A DNA stretch of 64,000 nt from Stenotrophomonas sp. ISL-67 (lineage in GTDB: Bacteria; Pseudomonadota; Gammaproteobacteria; Xanthomonadales; Xanthomonadaceae), in the NCBI RefSeq assembly GCF_018612915.1, contig NZ_JAGGRL010000007.1:156544-220543 (forward strand), read 5' to 3'. Of the stretch, positions 36,401 to 47,600 are shown piece by piece; positions within the stretch are counted from its first letter, which is position 1; each line of letters begins with the position of its first letter. The notes under the pieces were generated by a model, which was not told the origin of the DNA, ran no database searches, and saw only the letters and a program-made list of their open reading frames with translations. The translations under genes and the position numbers were made by a program.

Positions 36401-36441
36401 TCCCACGCCCGGGGTGGCTGGGGTGCATCCGGGCACCTCGT

Positions 36442-36460
36442 GGACACGCATGGCGTGTCC
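36442..36460. other. Perfect hairpin between convergent genes
   Basis: GGACACGC-atg-GCGTGTCC, between the diguanylate cyclase stop and the DUF808 stop. No T-run; it may act as a weak bidirectional 3' end. Confidence 0.4.
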
Positions 36461-36509
36461 CACGCAACGCCAGACCCGATCCCGCCGCACGCATGGGCCT
36501 GCACAACGA

Positions 36510-37451
36510 TCAATGCGCAGCAGTCTTCCCACGCATCTTCTGGATTCCGGTCACCGCCGCCAGCACCACCGCGCCGGCGATCACGCCGACCACCAGGTTC
36601 GCGCCCACTTCCACCAGCCAACCCCACGGTGCCACCTTCCCGGCGATACCCAGTACGAAGTGATGCACCGCCGGCACGTTGTGCACCAAAATGCCACCGC
36701 CGACCAGGAACATCGCCAGGGTCCCGGCCACCGACAGGAACTTCATCAACCACGGCGCCGAAGCCACCATGCCACGCCCGAACGCGGCCACCGCCCCGCC
36801 CTTCCTGGACAGGTACAGGCCGGCATCGTCCAGCTTCACGATGCCAGCCACCAGGCCGTACACGAACACCGTCATTGCCAGCGCGATCACCACCAGCGCG
36901 GTGACCTGGTTGAGAAACGGCGCGGCCGATACCACCCCCAACGAAAGCACGATGATTTCGGCGGACAGGATGAAGTCGGTGCGGATCGCGCCCTTCACCT
37001 TGTCATTTTCCCAAGCCACCATGTCCACCTTCTCGTCGGCCAGCGCCTTGACACGCTCGGCCTTGTGCTGGGCATCCTCTTCCGGTGAATGCAGGAAGCG
37101 GTGCGCGAGCTTTTCCACGCCTTCGTAGCAGAGGAAGGCGCCGCCGATCATCATCAACGGCACCACGATCGGCACCGGGTAGCCCTTGCTCCTGAGCCAG
37201 GCTTCCAGCGCACTGATCGCCAGCGCGGCCGGCACCAGGATCGCCTTGTTCACCAGCGAACCCTTGGCTACCGCCCACACCACCGGCAGCTCCCGGTTGG
37301 CATTGACTCCGGTCACCTGCTGGGCGTTCAACGCCAGATCGTCGCCAAGCACGCCGGCGGTCTTCTTGGCCGCGACCTTGGTCAATACCGAAACGTCATC
37401 CAGCAGAGTGGCGATATCGTCGAGCAACGCGAACAGGCTGGCACCGGCCAT
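36510..37451 (-). CDS. DUF808 (YedI-like) inner membrane protein
   Basis: 313 residues with several hydrophobic helices. The N-terminal MAGASLFALLDDIATLLDDVSVLTKVAAKKTAGVLGDDLALN is the hallmark of DUF808/YedI, and the soluble segment KALADEKVDMVAWENDKVKGAIRTDFILSAEIIVLSLG is also conserved (quoted here in parts). Function unknown in the family. The ATG at 37451 is chosen because upstream residues are not family-like. Confidence 0.88.
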   Translation of the reverse strand: MAGASLFALLDDIATLLDDVSVLTKVAAKKTAGVLGDDLALNAQQVTGVNANRELPVVWAVAKGSLVNKAILVPAALAISALEAWLRSKGYPVPIVVPLMMIGGAFLCYEGVEKLAHRFLHSPEEDAQHKAERVKALADEKVDMVAWENDKVKGAIRTDFILSAEIIVLSLGVVSAAPFLNQVTALVVIALAMTVFVYGLVAGIVKLDDAGLYLSRKGGAVAAFGRGMVASAPWLMKFLSVAGTLAMFLVGGGILVHNVPAVHHFVLGIAGKVAPWGWLVEVGANLVVGVIAGAVVLAAVTGIQKMRGKTAAH

Positions 37452-37582
37452 GGCAATCCAGAAATCGAAGGGACGCCCGGATTCTGACCGATCCGGGCGT
37501 GTTCGTGGAAGAAGCGCCGGATTCACCAGCCCACCACCGCCCTGCGGCGACACTGCCGGTCTGTCCTGCCCCGGAGCCCTGC

Positions 37583-39271
37583 TTGAATACCACGCCCGCC
37601 ATTCCCGGCTCACCCTCGCTGGTCAAAGGCATGAACCGCCGCAGCCAGATCCTGCGCCTGCTGCTGCGCTACCGCCATTCCGGGGTATTTTCGGGGATGA
37701 ACCTGGATTCGCGCGCCGTCCATGACCTGCCACCGGAGGGCAACCCGGAGCAGTTCGTCACCGACCTGGAATCGCTCGGCCCCACCTTCGTCAAGCTCGG
37801 CCAGATGCTGTCCACCCGGCCGGACATGGTGCCGGTGGAGTTTGCCACCGCACTGGAACGCATGCAGGAGAAGGTCGCGCCGATCCCGGTCGAGCGCATC
37901 TACGCCATCATCGAGCAGGAGCTTGGCGCCCCGGTGTCCAAGCTGTTCTCCAGTTTCGATCCGGTGCCGCTGGGCTGTGCCTCCATCGCGCAGGTGCACC
38001 GCGCGCAGCTGCACGACGGCCGCGACGTCGCCGTAAAGGTGCAGAAACCGGAGGTTGCCGCCCAGCTGCGCTCGGACCTGGAAGTGCTGCGCAGCTTCGC
38101 GCTGGCCGCCGACCATCTTACCCAGGTCGGCCGACGGGTACGCCTGCGCGACTGGCTCAACGAGTTCGCCAAGACCTTGATGCAGGAGCTGGACTACCAG
38201 GCTGAAGCAGAGAACCTGCAGCGCTTCGGCCAGCACCTGCGGCCCTTCAAGCCGCTGTGGGTACCCCAGCCGATCTGGGACTACTGCAGCCACCGGGTGC
38301 TGACCATGGAGCTTGCCCAGGGTGTGCGCGTGGACATGATCCCCGATGTGCGCCGCACCGAAGAGCCGATGGCGCCGCTGGCCGCCGCGCTGATCCGCGG
38401 CTACATCGACCAGATCTTCGTACATGGTGAGATCCACGCCGATCCGCACCCGGGCAACCTGCGCGTCACCCCCGAAGGGCGCCTGGCGATCTTCGACCTG
38501 GGCATGGTGGCGCACATGCCACCGCGCCTGCGAGAGCGCCTGTTGAAGTTGTTGTTCGCCGCGGTGGATGGGCGTGGCGAGGAAGTGGCCGATGAGATCA
38601 TCGGGATCAGCACGCGGCTGGAAGCCTTCGACGAAGAGCGCTACCTGCGCGAAACCGGACAGGTGATCGCGCGCTATGCCGCCAGCAGCACCTTTTCCGA
38701 AGGCCGCGTGGTGCTGGACCTGGTCCGCATCGCCACGGCCAGCGGGCTGCGCACGCCACCGGAGTTGAGCCTGCTCGGCAAGGCGCTGCTCAACCTCGAA
38801 ACCGTATGCCGGCTGCTGTCGCCGGACCTGGATACGCGCCGCATCGTCGAACGCCAGCTGCAGCACGTGATGCGTGCGCGCCTGAAGAAATCGCTGTCAG
38901 CGGCCAACCTTGCCAGTGAAGCAATGGAGGTGCAGCAGCTGCTGCGCGAAGGCCCGCGCAAGATGTCCGACATCCTGGCGCTGCTGGCCGAAAACCGGCT
39001 GCAGATGAAGGTGACCGGGCTGGAAGAATCACGCTTGATGGAGAACCTGCAGAAAATCGCCAACCGCGTGTCGGCCGGCATCGTCACGGCCGCGCTGATT
39101 CTTGCGGCAGCATTGATGATGAAGGTAGATACCGGTTGGCACTTGTTCGGATATCCGGCGATCGCGTTCACCTTGATGCTTATCGGCGTATTCCTTGGGT
39201 TGGGCATCATCCTCAGCGCACTGCTGTTTGATCGACGCGCGCGCTCGCGGGAAGAACGCGGGCATCGATGA
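37583..39271 (+). CDS. ubiB: UbiB/ABC1-family atypical kinase
   Basis: 562 residues from this start. Protein-kinase-like ATPase of the ABC1/AarF group. Family motifs: LGPTFVKLGQMLSTRPDMVP (KxGQ), PLGCASIAQVHRA (Ala-rich nucleotide loop, with GC where AA is common), VAVKVQKP, HADPHPGNLRV (catalytic loop) and FDLGMVAHM (DFG equivalent). Two C-terminal hydrophobic helices (IVTAALILAAALMM; FTLMLIGVFLGLGIILSALL) anchor it to the membrane. It supports ubiquinone synthesis in relatives. The TTG at 37583 has GGAG six bases upstream; an ATG at 37631 would give 546 residues. Confidence 0.85.
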   Translation: MNTTPAIPGSPSLVKGMNRRSQILRLLLRYRHSGVFSGMNLDSRAVHDLPPEGNPEQFVTDLESLGPTFVKLGQMLSTRPDMVPVEFATALERMQEKVAPIPVERIYAIIEQELGAPVSKLFSSFDPVPLGCASIAQVHRAQLHDGRDVAVKVQKPEVAAQLRSDLEVLRSFALAADHLTQVGRRVRLRDWLNEFAKTLMQELDYQAEAENLQRFGQHLRPFKPLWVPQPIWDYCSHRVLTMELAQGVRVDMIPDVRRTEEPMAPLAAALIRGYIDQIFVHGEIHADPHPGNLRVTPEGRLAIFDLGMVAHMPPRLRERLLKLLFAAVDGRGEEVADEIIGISTRLEAFDEERYLRETGQVIARYAASSTFSEGRVVLDLVRIATASGLRTPPELSLLGKALLNLETVCRLLSPDLDTRRIVERQLQHVMRARLKKSLSAANLASEAMEVQQLLREGPRKMSDILALLAENRLQMKVTGLEESRLMENLQKIANRVSAGIVTAALILAAALMMKVDTGWHLFGYPAIAFTLMLIGVFLGLGIILSALLFDRRARSREERGHR

Positions 39272-39277
39272 GTCGAT

Positions 39278-39303
39278 GGCGCGCCGCAGGCGCGCCGTCT
39301 TCA
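39278..39303 (+). terminator. Hairpin after the UbiB-family gene
   Basis: GGCGCGCC-gca-GGCGCGCC followed by gtcttcac. Stable stem and weak T-tract; probable 3' end. Confidence 0.45.
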
Positions 39304-39455
39304 CGTGCGCTTTACCCTTTGAATCGCAAGGCGGTGTAGGCATCCGCGACGCGTTGTCAACAAACATTTCAGTCAGGTTCGTGCAGGCATGATCCCGTCA
39401 TCGGCCTGTCATGAGGGTATGTCTGGGCAGCCGGTCGCACCTGTCTCCGCTGCCG

Positions 39456-41567
39456 ATGATACCCATGCTCTGGATCCTGTTGCTGTCGCTGTTGCTGCTC
39501 ACTTGGTTGTTGCTCGCCTCTGGCCGCTGGGTGTGGTGGAAGGCAAGCCTGATGTCGCTGCTGCTGCTGACGCTCAGCGCATGGTGGTTGATCAACAAGC
39601 TCTCCGGCGATGGCCTGAATGCGGCAACGCTGTACCACCTTGGCGCGGACATGGAAGGCGCCGGTGTCTCCGACTTCAAGGGTTACATCGCCGGCTTCAT
39701 CGCGCTGGCCCTGCTCTCGCTGCTGCCGTTGCTGACGCCGCGCACCCAGCGCTGGCAGCGTACCGCGCATGGCCGTGGCATCTTCGCCGGCTTCCTGGCG
39801 GTGTGGGTGCTGGCGATCGGCGTCAGTCCGCTGTATCGCGATGGCCAGCGCCTGTACCAGCAGATGCGCCCTGTTGATTACAGCATGGTCGCCCCAGAGT
39901 ACCGCGTACCGCAGCAGCCGCTGCGCAAGCCGCGCAACATCGTGTGGATCTACGGCGAAAGCCTGGAGCGCACGTATCTGGATGAATCCACGTTCCCCGG
40001 CCTGATGCCCAACCTGAATCGCCTTGCCGGACAATCGCTGGACGTGCGCGGCCTGGTCTCGGCCGAAGGCGGCGGTTGGACCATCGCTGGCCTGGTCTCG
40101 TCGATGTGCGGCGTACCGCTGACCACCGCGCAGGGCGACGAGAACAGCATGGACCGCATGGGCAGCTTCCTGCCCGAGGCGGTGTGCCTGGGCGATTACC
40201 TCAAGCAGCAGGGCTACACCAACCACTACATGGGCGGTGCCAACGGGCTGTTCGCCGGCAAGGGCCAGTTCCTGGCCACGCATGGCTTCGATGCGGTGGA
40301 TGACCTGGCCTGGTTCAAGCAGCAGAAGATCGGTCGCTCGCACTTCTCCACTTGGGGCGTGCACGACGACGTGCTGCTGGACAAGGCCTACGACCGCTTC
40401 ATGCAGCTGTCCAAGGCCGGCCAGCCGTTCATGCTCACGACCTTGACCATGGACACCCATCATCCGGCCGGGCATCTGCCGGTGGCCTGCAAACGCACGC
40501 GCTACCAGAGCGGGTACGGCAACATCGGCCTGCTCAACGCACTGAAGTGCACCGATGGCCTGATCTCCAAGCTGGTCGACCGCATCCAGGCCAGCCCGTA
40601 CGGCGACGACACGTTGATCGTGATCGCCTCGGACCACCTGGCCATGCCCAACGACCTGAGCCATATCCTGGCCAAGCAGAAGCGCGAGAACCTGCTGCTG
40701 TTCCTGGGCAAGGACATCCCGCCGCGCCAGCTGGCGGCCAACCAGGGCTCCACGCTGGATTCGGGCGCGACCCTGCTCAGCCTGATCGAACCGGAGATCG
40801 GCGAGATCGGCTTTGGCCGCTCGCTGCTGCAGCCGGAGCGCGCGAAGAGTGCCAGCGCCGCGGTGTTCCGCGACGACGGCAAGGATTTCCCGCGTTACCT
40901 GGCCTTCTCGCGTTCGCTGTGGCTGGGCGACAAGACCCGCCAGCTGCGCATCGATGAAGAAAACCAGGTGGTGATCGGCCTGCAGCATGTGCAGCCGCCG
41001 GTGCTGCTGGAGTACGACAAACAATGGGACCTGACGTCGGTCTACCTGGAGAACACCTCCAAGCAGTTCGACCTGGCCGACCCGGCCAATACACTGGCCT
41101 ATGTAGATCGCTGCACCGCGTTCGAAGACGGTTCGGCCGATGGCGACTGGTGCGCCATGCTGGTCAACCGCGACAAGGGCATCAAGCTCTATCGCGACGA
41201 CCAGCTGCGCCAGGGGTTCGCCGTGGATGCACCGCTGGATCCGTTCAACGGCCCGCGCCCGAGCATCCGCCAGGCGCACATGATCACCCAGAAGGGCCGT
41301 CGCACCCGCGCGGGTCAGTACATGCTGCAGTTCGTGGCCAAACAGTCGCCTGATCGTGGTTTCTGGATCGAGGCGGTGTCGTCCAAGCGCAAGGTCGTGG
41401 TCGCCCAGCAATGGGTACAGCCGGATGCGGAAGGCAGGATCAGCGTGCCGTTCGGGTTGGATCATGAAGTCGACGACCTGGAGATCCGCGCATGGTTGAA
41501 TCACGCCGAGAAGCTGGCCGTGGACAACTTCGCGCTGATTCCGTCACGACGGGGCAACCGCGGCTGA
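39456..41567 (+). CDS. OpgB/MdoB-like phosphoglycerol transferase (sulfatase/alkaline-phosphatase superfamily)
   Basis: 703 residues: N-terminal membrane helices (LWILLLSLLLLTWLLLASG, ASLMSLLLLTLSAWWLI, GYIAGFIALALLSLLPLL, GIFAGFLAVWVLAIGVSPL), then a periplasmic catalytic domain. Metal and nucleophile signatures: IVWIYGESLERTYLDE, GGGWTIAGLVSSMCGVPL (nucleophile Thr), TMDTHHPAG and IASDHLAM. OpgB transfers phosphoglycerol to periplasmic glucans; LtaS is another member of the fold. The start is uncertain: ATGs at 39411, 39456 and 39465 all lack good ribosome sites; I chose the one placing the first helix near the N-terminus. Confidence 0.82.
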   Translation: MIPMLWILLLSLLLLTWLLLASGRWVWWKASLMSLLLLTLSAWWLINKLSGDGLNAATLYHLGADMEGAGVSDFKGYIAGFIALALLSLLPLLTPRTQRWQRTAHGRGIFAGFLAVWVLAIGVSPLYRDGQRLYQQMRPVDYSMVAPEYRVPQQPLRKPRNIVWIYGESLERTYLDESTFPGLMPNLNRLAGQSLDVRGLVSAEGGGWTIAGLVSSMCGVPLTTAQGDENSMDRMGSFLPEAVCLGDYLKQQGYTNHYMGGANGLFAGKGQFLATHGFDAVDDLAWFKQQKIGRSHFSTWGVHDDVLLDKAYDRFMQLSKAGQPFMLTTLTMDTHHPAGHLPVACKRTRYQSGYGNIGLLNALKCTDGLISKLVDRIQASPYGDDTLIVIASDHLAMPNDLSHILAKQKRENLLLFLGKDIPPRQLAANQGSTLDSGATLLSLIEPEIGEIGFGRSLLQPERAKSASAAVFRDDGKDFPRYLAFSRSLWLGDKTRQLRIDEENQVVIGLQHVQPPVLLEYDKQWDLTSVYLENTSKQFDLADPANTLAYVDRCTAFEDGSADGDWCAMLVNRDKGIKLYRDDQLRQGFAVDAPLDPFNGPRPSIRQAHMITQKGRRTRAGQYMLQFVAKQSPDRGFWIEAVSSKRKVVVAQQWVQPDAEGRISVPFGLDHEVDDLEIRAWLNHAEKLAVDNFALIPSRRGNRG

Positions 41568-41680
41568 CAACCACGCTGCGGTGCAGGCCTGCTCCGCGAA
41601 TCTGCGATCCCACGCACAGCGTGATATCCCGCTGATCGGCACAATCGTGCGTTCGTCGATGTCAATCAGGGGGGCCCGTT

Positions 41681-44600
41681 ATTCTGGCTGCACCGCTGGC
41701 CGCCGACCGCATCCCGGCTACGCCCACTCAACCTGCCCACAACGCCCGTACCGCGCAGTCCGGTATCGGTGTCACCGGCATACACAACACCGCGCCGGGC
41801 TACGCCACACCTGAGCCCCTGGTACCGCTGCCACCGGCACTGGCGCGACTGCTGCGCCGCTGCCCTCTGCTGCCTTCGGAGCTGGCGCGGTTCCAATCGC
41901 GGTTGCAGGCGCTGCTGGTCCATGCCGCACCGGGGCAGCTCGCTGACCATCTTGCCAACGCGGTGCGCGCCACGCCGATTGCCGCGCGCCGCGAGGCGCT
42001 GGCGCAGGCACTGCGCGAGTGGGATCGCGCGCCGCTGCGCGACGCGACGGACTGGCGGGCCGAATGCGCGCGGGTGGTGACCGCCGTGGTCGACAGGATG
42101 GGCCAGATGCAATGCCGGCGTGTGGTGGGCAGCGCGCTGTACCTTGTCGCCAATCTCGCTGCCGGCCCCGCCGGCGCACAGGGATTGACCTGGACACAAC
42201 AGGCCCTTGCGCTGCCGCGTCTGCTGCATGAACAGGCGCTGCTGCCGTGGCTGCAGTGGCTGTTCCAGCTGCCCCTGCCCTCGCTGCGTGGCGGGGCGTG
42301 GGTGGAACCCCTGATCGCCCTGCTGCCCGATGACCTGGAACCGCTGCAGCAGCAGGCCGACCGCGCGCATGCGGCCCTGCACGCGCAGTTGCAGCTTCCT
42401 TCGTCGCCGGTGCGCCTGCTCCTGCTGGGCACGGCGTGGGTGCTGTGGTGCCGCCGGCAACGCCAGGTCCCGCCGCAGCCACCGGTCACGGCCATTGGCC
42501 AGCGGCTGGCGCGGCTGCCTGACACAATGGACCAGTTGGACCTGGCCGGCACCGCCGTGCGCCGGCTGTTCGCCGCTCCGCACCCCGCCATGCGGGCGGA
42601 AACGCCGTTGCTCCCTGCAGACACCGCCTCCTCCGCAGCGGAACGCACCCGCCTGCTGCGCCCGGCACTGCCGATCGGCATGGCAACCGCGGCATTGATG
42701 GCGACGACAACGACGCATCCCTGGCAACGACGTGCCGCAGCGGCCACCGCTGGGCTGGCGGCAGCCACCGCAGGCGCACGGCTCATCGCGTGGGCGCTGG
42801 ACGATGCCTACCGTACAGCCGTCCACCAGGCCGGCCAGCAGATCGACCTGGCACTGTTCAGCGCCCCCCGTACACCGGCCGCGCGGGCGTTCGGCCAGGC
42901 CTTGGCGCTGCACGTGGCAGCGTTGTCCGGCCCGTCCCCGCCGCCAGCCCGGGGTGCCACGCCCGACGCGGAAGCGCTGGTGGCGCACGCCCACGTGGTG
43001 CTGGACCTGCCCGTGGCCGACCACGCGCCCAGCTTCCGCCAGGCGTTGCGCGGCCTCTGCGGGTTCGACGACGCAGTCGGGGATGCACTGCTCGATGCTG
43101 CCGCGGGCTGGGCGCTGCGTCGCCGCCCGCGCTCGCTTCCGTCCAGCGACGGGCAGGGTTTCCTGCCACCCGGCGATCCGGCCACGAATGCAGCGGCGGC
43201 GCAGGACCATGTCGCGCTGATCGGGGCCCTGTGGACCTTGCGCGATACCGCCTCCGCCGGTGGCAGCGCGCAGCCCTGGCGTCATCCGTTTGCGCCGGCC
43301 GACGCGTCGCCACTGGCGCGGGCGTTGCAGACCGTCCGGCAACGGCTGATGCGCCTCTACCGCCAGGACGATTTCCTTCAAACCCTGTATGCGGAGCGCA
43401 CGCCGCCGTCCACGCTGAGGGTGGTCAACGGCACGCTGAGCGGCATGCGCGCCACCTCCAGTACGGTGATCGTGCTGCATCCACAGCCGGCGTCGCCCGA
43501 AGGCGCGGCCTGGTCACCCTCAACCGCGTTGCTGCTGGTCAATCTGCAACACGCCGTCCTCGGCGCCGGCACCTGTTTCGACAACGCGGTACGTGCGCGC
43601 CTGGACTGCGCCCTGGCGTACTACCTGGGCCAGGTCGCGGCAACCACGCCGGCAACACCAGCGGCCCTGGACATGCAGATCCACCGCCTGGAGCGGGCGC
43701 TTCAGCAGCACGCCGATGGCCATATCGCTTCCACCAACGAAACCGGAACCCTGGTACGGCTGCAACAGCAGGTAAAACTGGCACAAGCGGTTCCGATCCG
43801 TGGACTGGCTCCGGCATGGAGCGAGTGGCGACCCGACCCGCGTTCGCACCTGGGACACAATACGGCGCTGGCGCGTGGGTTGCTGCGGCAGGTCGCGCAG
43901 CAGGCGGAATTCCTGGCGCTGTGCCGCCGCCGTGGTGCCGACCCCACCCAGCTGGTCTACCCCGCCCACGGCGCGGTGCTTGCACGTGCACTGCAGGGCC
44001 CGGACATGATCCACCTGTTCGATGCCGGCCATCCGCCTGCGGCATTGGCCCCGTTCGACACCATGCTGCGCGGCATCGCCACCGTGCTGCACGCGCCAGT
44101 GCGCTCTGACGGCCACCTGCGCGTTCCGGAAATGCTGGCCTATTACGCGGCGCCCTTGCCAGAAGTACCGATGGAGGAAGCACAGTTCGAATCCTGCCTG
44201 GCAACGCTGGCGCAGCAGATCGCACGACAACGGGGCGCCGTCGTTGAAACGACCCGCGTCGAAGTGGAGTGGGACGCGCGCGATGCTTCCCCGGCGCAGC
44301 ACGACCACCCGCAGGTGCTGGACCGCCTCTGGGACCGCATCGACGCACGGCCGGAAACCCTGGATGCCGCGCTTGCCGGGCAACTGCTGCCACCGGTTCG
44401 CGCGTCCGAGCTGCACACGGCGTGGCAGGACGCACAGGAGCAGCTGCTGCGGACGTTTGAACAACCCGACATCTGGCTGCGGATGCGCCGCACCAATGCG
44501 TCCTTCCACTCCCTGCGCGTACGTGCCGATGGCATCACTGCGTCGTCGCATGCCGACGGGCCACCGGCCGTGGTGGTCGACGGGCTGGTAACCGACCTGC

Positions 44601-47600
44601 CGGCCACGCTGTCGGCACGGCTGGAGGCGCTGTACCGGATGACCGACCGGTTGGGCCGGTTCTCGCCCGGCACGGCGGTGCCGTTGGCCAATGCATTGCA
44701 GTTCCACGGTGCTTATCCGCCACCATCACCTTCGCCCTGCCCGGCACCGGTGCTGTGCACCCAGGCCCAGCTGCTGGACGCCATCGCCCGGGTGCAGGGT
44801 CGCTGGCAGCAACACGCCAACGCACTGCCACGCTGGCGCCAGGCCAGTAATGAGCTGCAGGATCTGGGCCAGTTGCTGGCCGAAAGCCCGGACGCTGCCG
44901 CTGGCGTCCACCGCCCCGCCTGGGACACCACCACCAGCGCGGTAGTGCAGCCGGCGCTGCCCGCCTTCGCGCGCCTGTTGGAAGCGCCCGAGCTGCAGGC
45001 GTACCTGCACTCCCAGCGGCTGGTACCCCGCTGGGTGTCCGTCAACGCGGCCGGTGACATCATGGTGGAAGACACGGCAGGCAGGCTGCATGCCTTCAAT
45101 GCCACCGCTGCGCTGCAGGACACCGGGACCGCCTTGGCCACGCTTGCCACATTGCGCGCGGTGGCCGCCCAACTCGGTGCCCCGGTGCGCTCCGATGGCC
45201 GGGTCAGCGTAGACGATACCCTTGCCATGCACGGGGGTTGCGGGCCGTGGGAACAGGGCCACCCCGACGGTGCCTCACGCTGCGCCGAACGCCTGCTCGG
45301 CGAGCTGCGGCTGGGCATGCGGGCCGATCTGGTCCACGCCGCCGACGTGCTGGGCGCAGTGGACCTGGAGCAGGTGCGCCAGGCCACCGCCGCGTTCCTG
45401 GCCCAGCGCGCGCCCGACGAACAGACCCTGCTGGAGTACCTCGGCAACCCATTGGTCGAACGCGGCGACGCAGCGTGGGACCAGTTGCATCGCAGCAGCC
45501 ATTTCGTCGCGTCCATGGCCCGCACACCGCGCGCGATGGCGTTGCAGACGGCACTGCTGCGGTCCCTGGACTGGTACCCCGGCAGCCGCACCACCCCCAC
45601 CTCGCCCACGCTGCTGAGCAGCCTGACCCGCGTGGCGATCGTGCTCGACCTCGGCCCCCCATCGGATCCCGATACACGCGTCCTGCTCGGCTACCCCCTG
45701 CACAAAAGCGCCAACCAGGGGCGGACCTTCGCGCAGATCCGCCTGGACTTCCACGACCACCTGCACCGCCTCGGGCGCCTCCCCAGCGGGCTGCTGGGCA
45801 TGGCGACCACGCTGGCACTGCAGGACCACGCACCGGAACTGCTGGCAGCCGATGTCCCACCCACCCTGGTCTATGGCACCACCGTCGCTTCGATCAACTT
45901 CGTCACCGGGGTCCACCTTGCCGAGCGCATGCAGCGCGGGCTGTCGCAGCAGATGCGCTTCAGCGAGCTGCTTACCCTGGCGGCCGACCTGGCCAACGAC
46001 AGCCAGGCCCCTGCACTGGTCAAGCAGCTGACATTGCAGGCACGCCGCCTGCCCACGCTGGACTGGTACCTGTTCCGCCAACCCCAGGACCATGCCGGGG
46101 ATGGGATGTCGCCGGCGCAGCGCATCGATGCGGCGCTGCACACGTTCGACCAGCGCGTGGTCGATATCGAACGGGCCATCAGCGATGTGCTGGCACCGTT
46201 GCCCTATCGCATGCCGCTGGTCGAAGCAGAAATCCGCCGGGTGTTTCCGCGCTTTCCGGGCGTGCTGGCCAGCCAGCCATGGAACTCCACCGAGTTCCGC
46301 CTGTGCAGGATCAGCGAGTATTTCGAGCCCAGCGTTCCATTCTACGAACTGGTGGCGGCTGGTGCCCTGCGCGGGACCCCATCGCAATGGCAGCCCTGCC
46401 GCACGCTGGTTCCCGATGCGCAGCTCAAGCGCCATGAGGCAGCCATGCACAGCGCCTACGTGCGGATGAAACCGCTGCTGCCCCGATTGGCCGACATCAA
46501 CGCACGCTACCAGAAGCGTTTTGATACCTACTTCCGCAAGGCACAGCGAGGCTACGGGGTCTTGATCGAAGAGGCGCTGCACCAACGCCCGCTGGAGGAA
46601 CGCCGTGCCCTGCAGCGCGGCGACGTCCAGGTATTCACCCTACGCACCCACGAACCGGACCTGGAGGCCCAGCAGGAGACCCGCAACGATACCGACCCCT
46701 ACCGCGGCCGCTTCGGCGTGGTCTATACACTGATGCTGGATGGCCAGCCACGCCACTTCCAGCTGTTTCCGCTGCAGTGCCGGATCATCCCGCTGCTGGT
46801 GGATGGGCCACTGCCGCTGGGCGGCGAGCTGCAGCGGCGCAGCGTGCGCCTGCGCAGTGGCAACGTCGCCACGATCCGGGTCCGTCGTGGCACGCCGCTG
46901 CCGGTGGACTTGGACGCGTATGTATCGGACAAGATGCCCCAGGAAGGCCGGAGCTCGGATGTCATCGTCGAGCCGTTGCGGGTGCTGCCCCCGGCGAACG
47001 GCAACGATACCTTCGCGCCCTCGCCGTTCCATGCGCTGGTCGATCCCGTGCAGCGCGGTTTCTTCTGGCTGGACGCAGCGACGTTCCACCGCGAAGGCTG
47101 GGCACAGACCAGTTTCGAGGAACGTCGGGATGGTCCGCCGCTGTGGTTGGAGGTGGTGGATTTCTTCGTGCCGTTCGTGGAGAACCTGCGCCGGATCTCG
47201 TCGAAGAATCGCAACGAGTTTGCAATGGCCGCCTTTGGCCTGTACCTCGAAACGATCATCGTCGTCGGGCCGGTCATCGGCGGGGTGGTGAAGGTGCTGG
47301 CCCGGCCCGGACTGAAGTTGACGATGCCGCGCGTGGCCGAGCTGACGCGGGTGATTGGGCGGGGCGCGATCGACGCGCTCAACCCAGCGGCGGGCAGCCT
47401 GGCGCTGCTGCGCATGGGTGTGACCGTGGTGCAGCGTACCGCTTCCGGCAACCTGCGCTTTCTATGGGCACTGCTGGGTCGTTCCCGGCGCGCGAACGGG
47501 CTGCGCTGGCTGATGCGCGAAGGAATGGCGGCAGCCGAGGAAAGCAGTGGGCTGTCCTCGCCCATCCAGGACATCACCCTGCGCACGGTCGATGGCATTC

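Noticed and set aside
39369..41504. Long minus-strand frame antisense to the OpgB-like gene
   Set aside because: His/Gln-rich low-complexity translation typical of shadows; the plus frame has membrane helices and sulfatase-fold motifs.
41581..41814. Short plus frame with ATG at 41659 before the giant gene
   Set aside because: Its translation is Arg/His/Cys-rich and unlike protein, while the +1 frame reads as coding. I kept the ATG only as part of a possible frameshift explanation.
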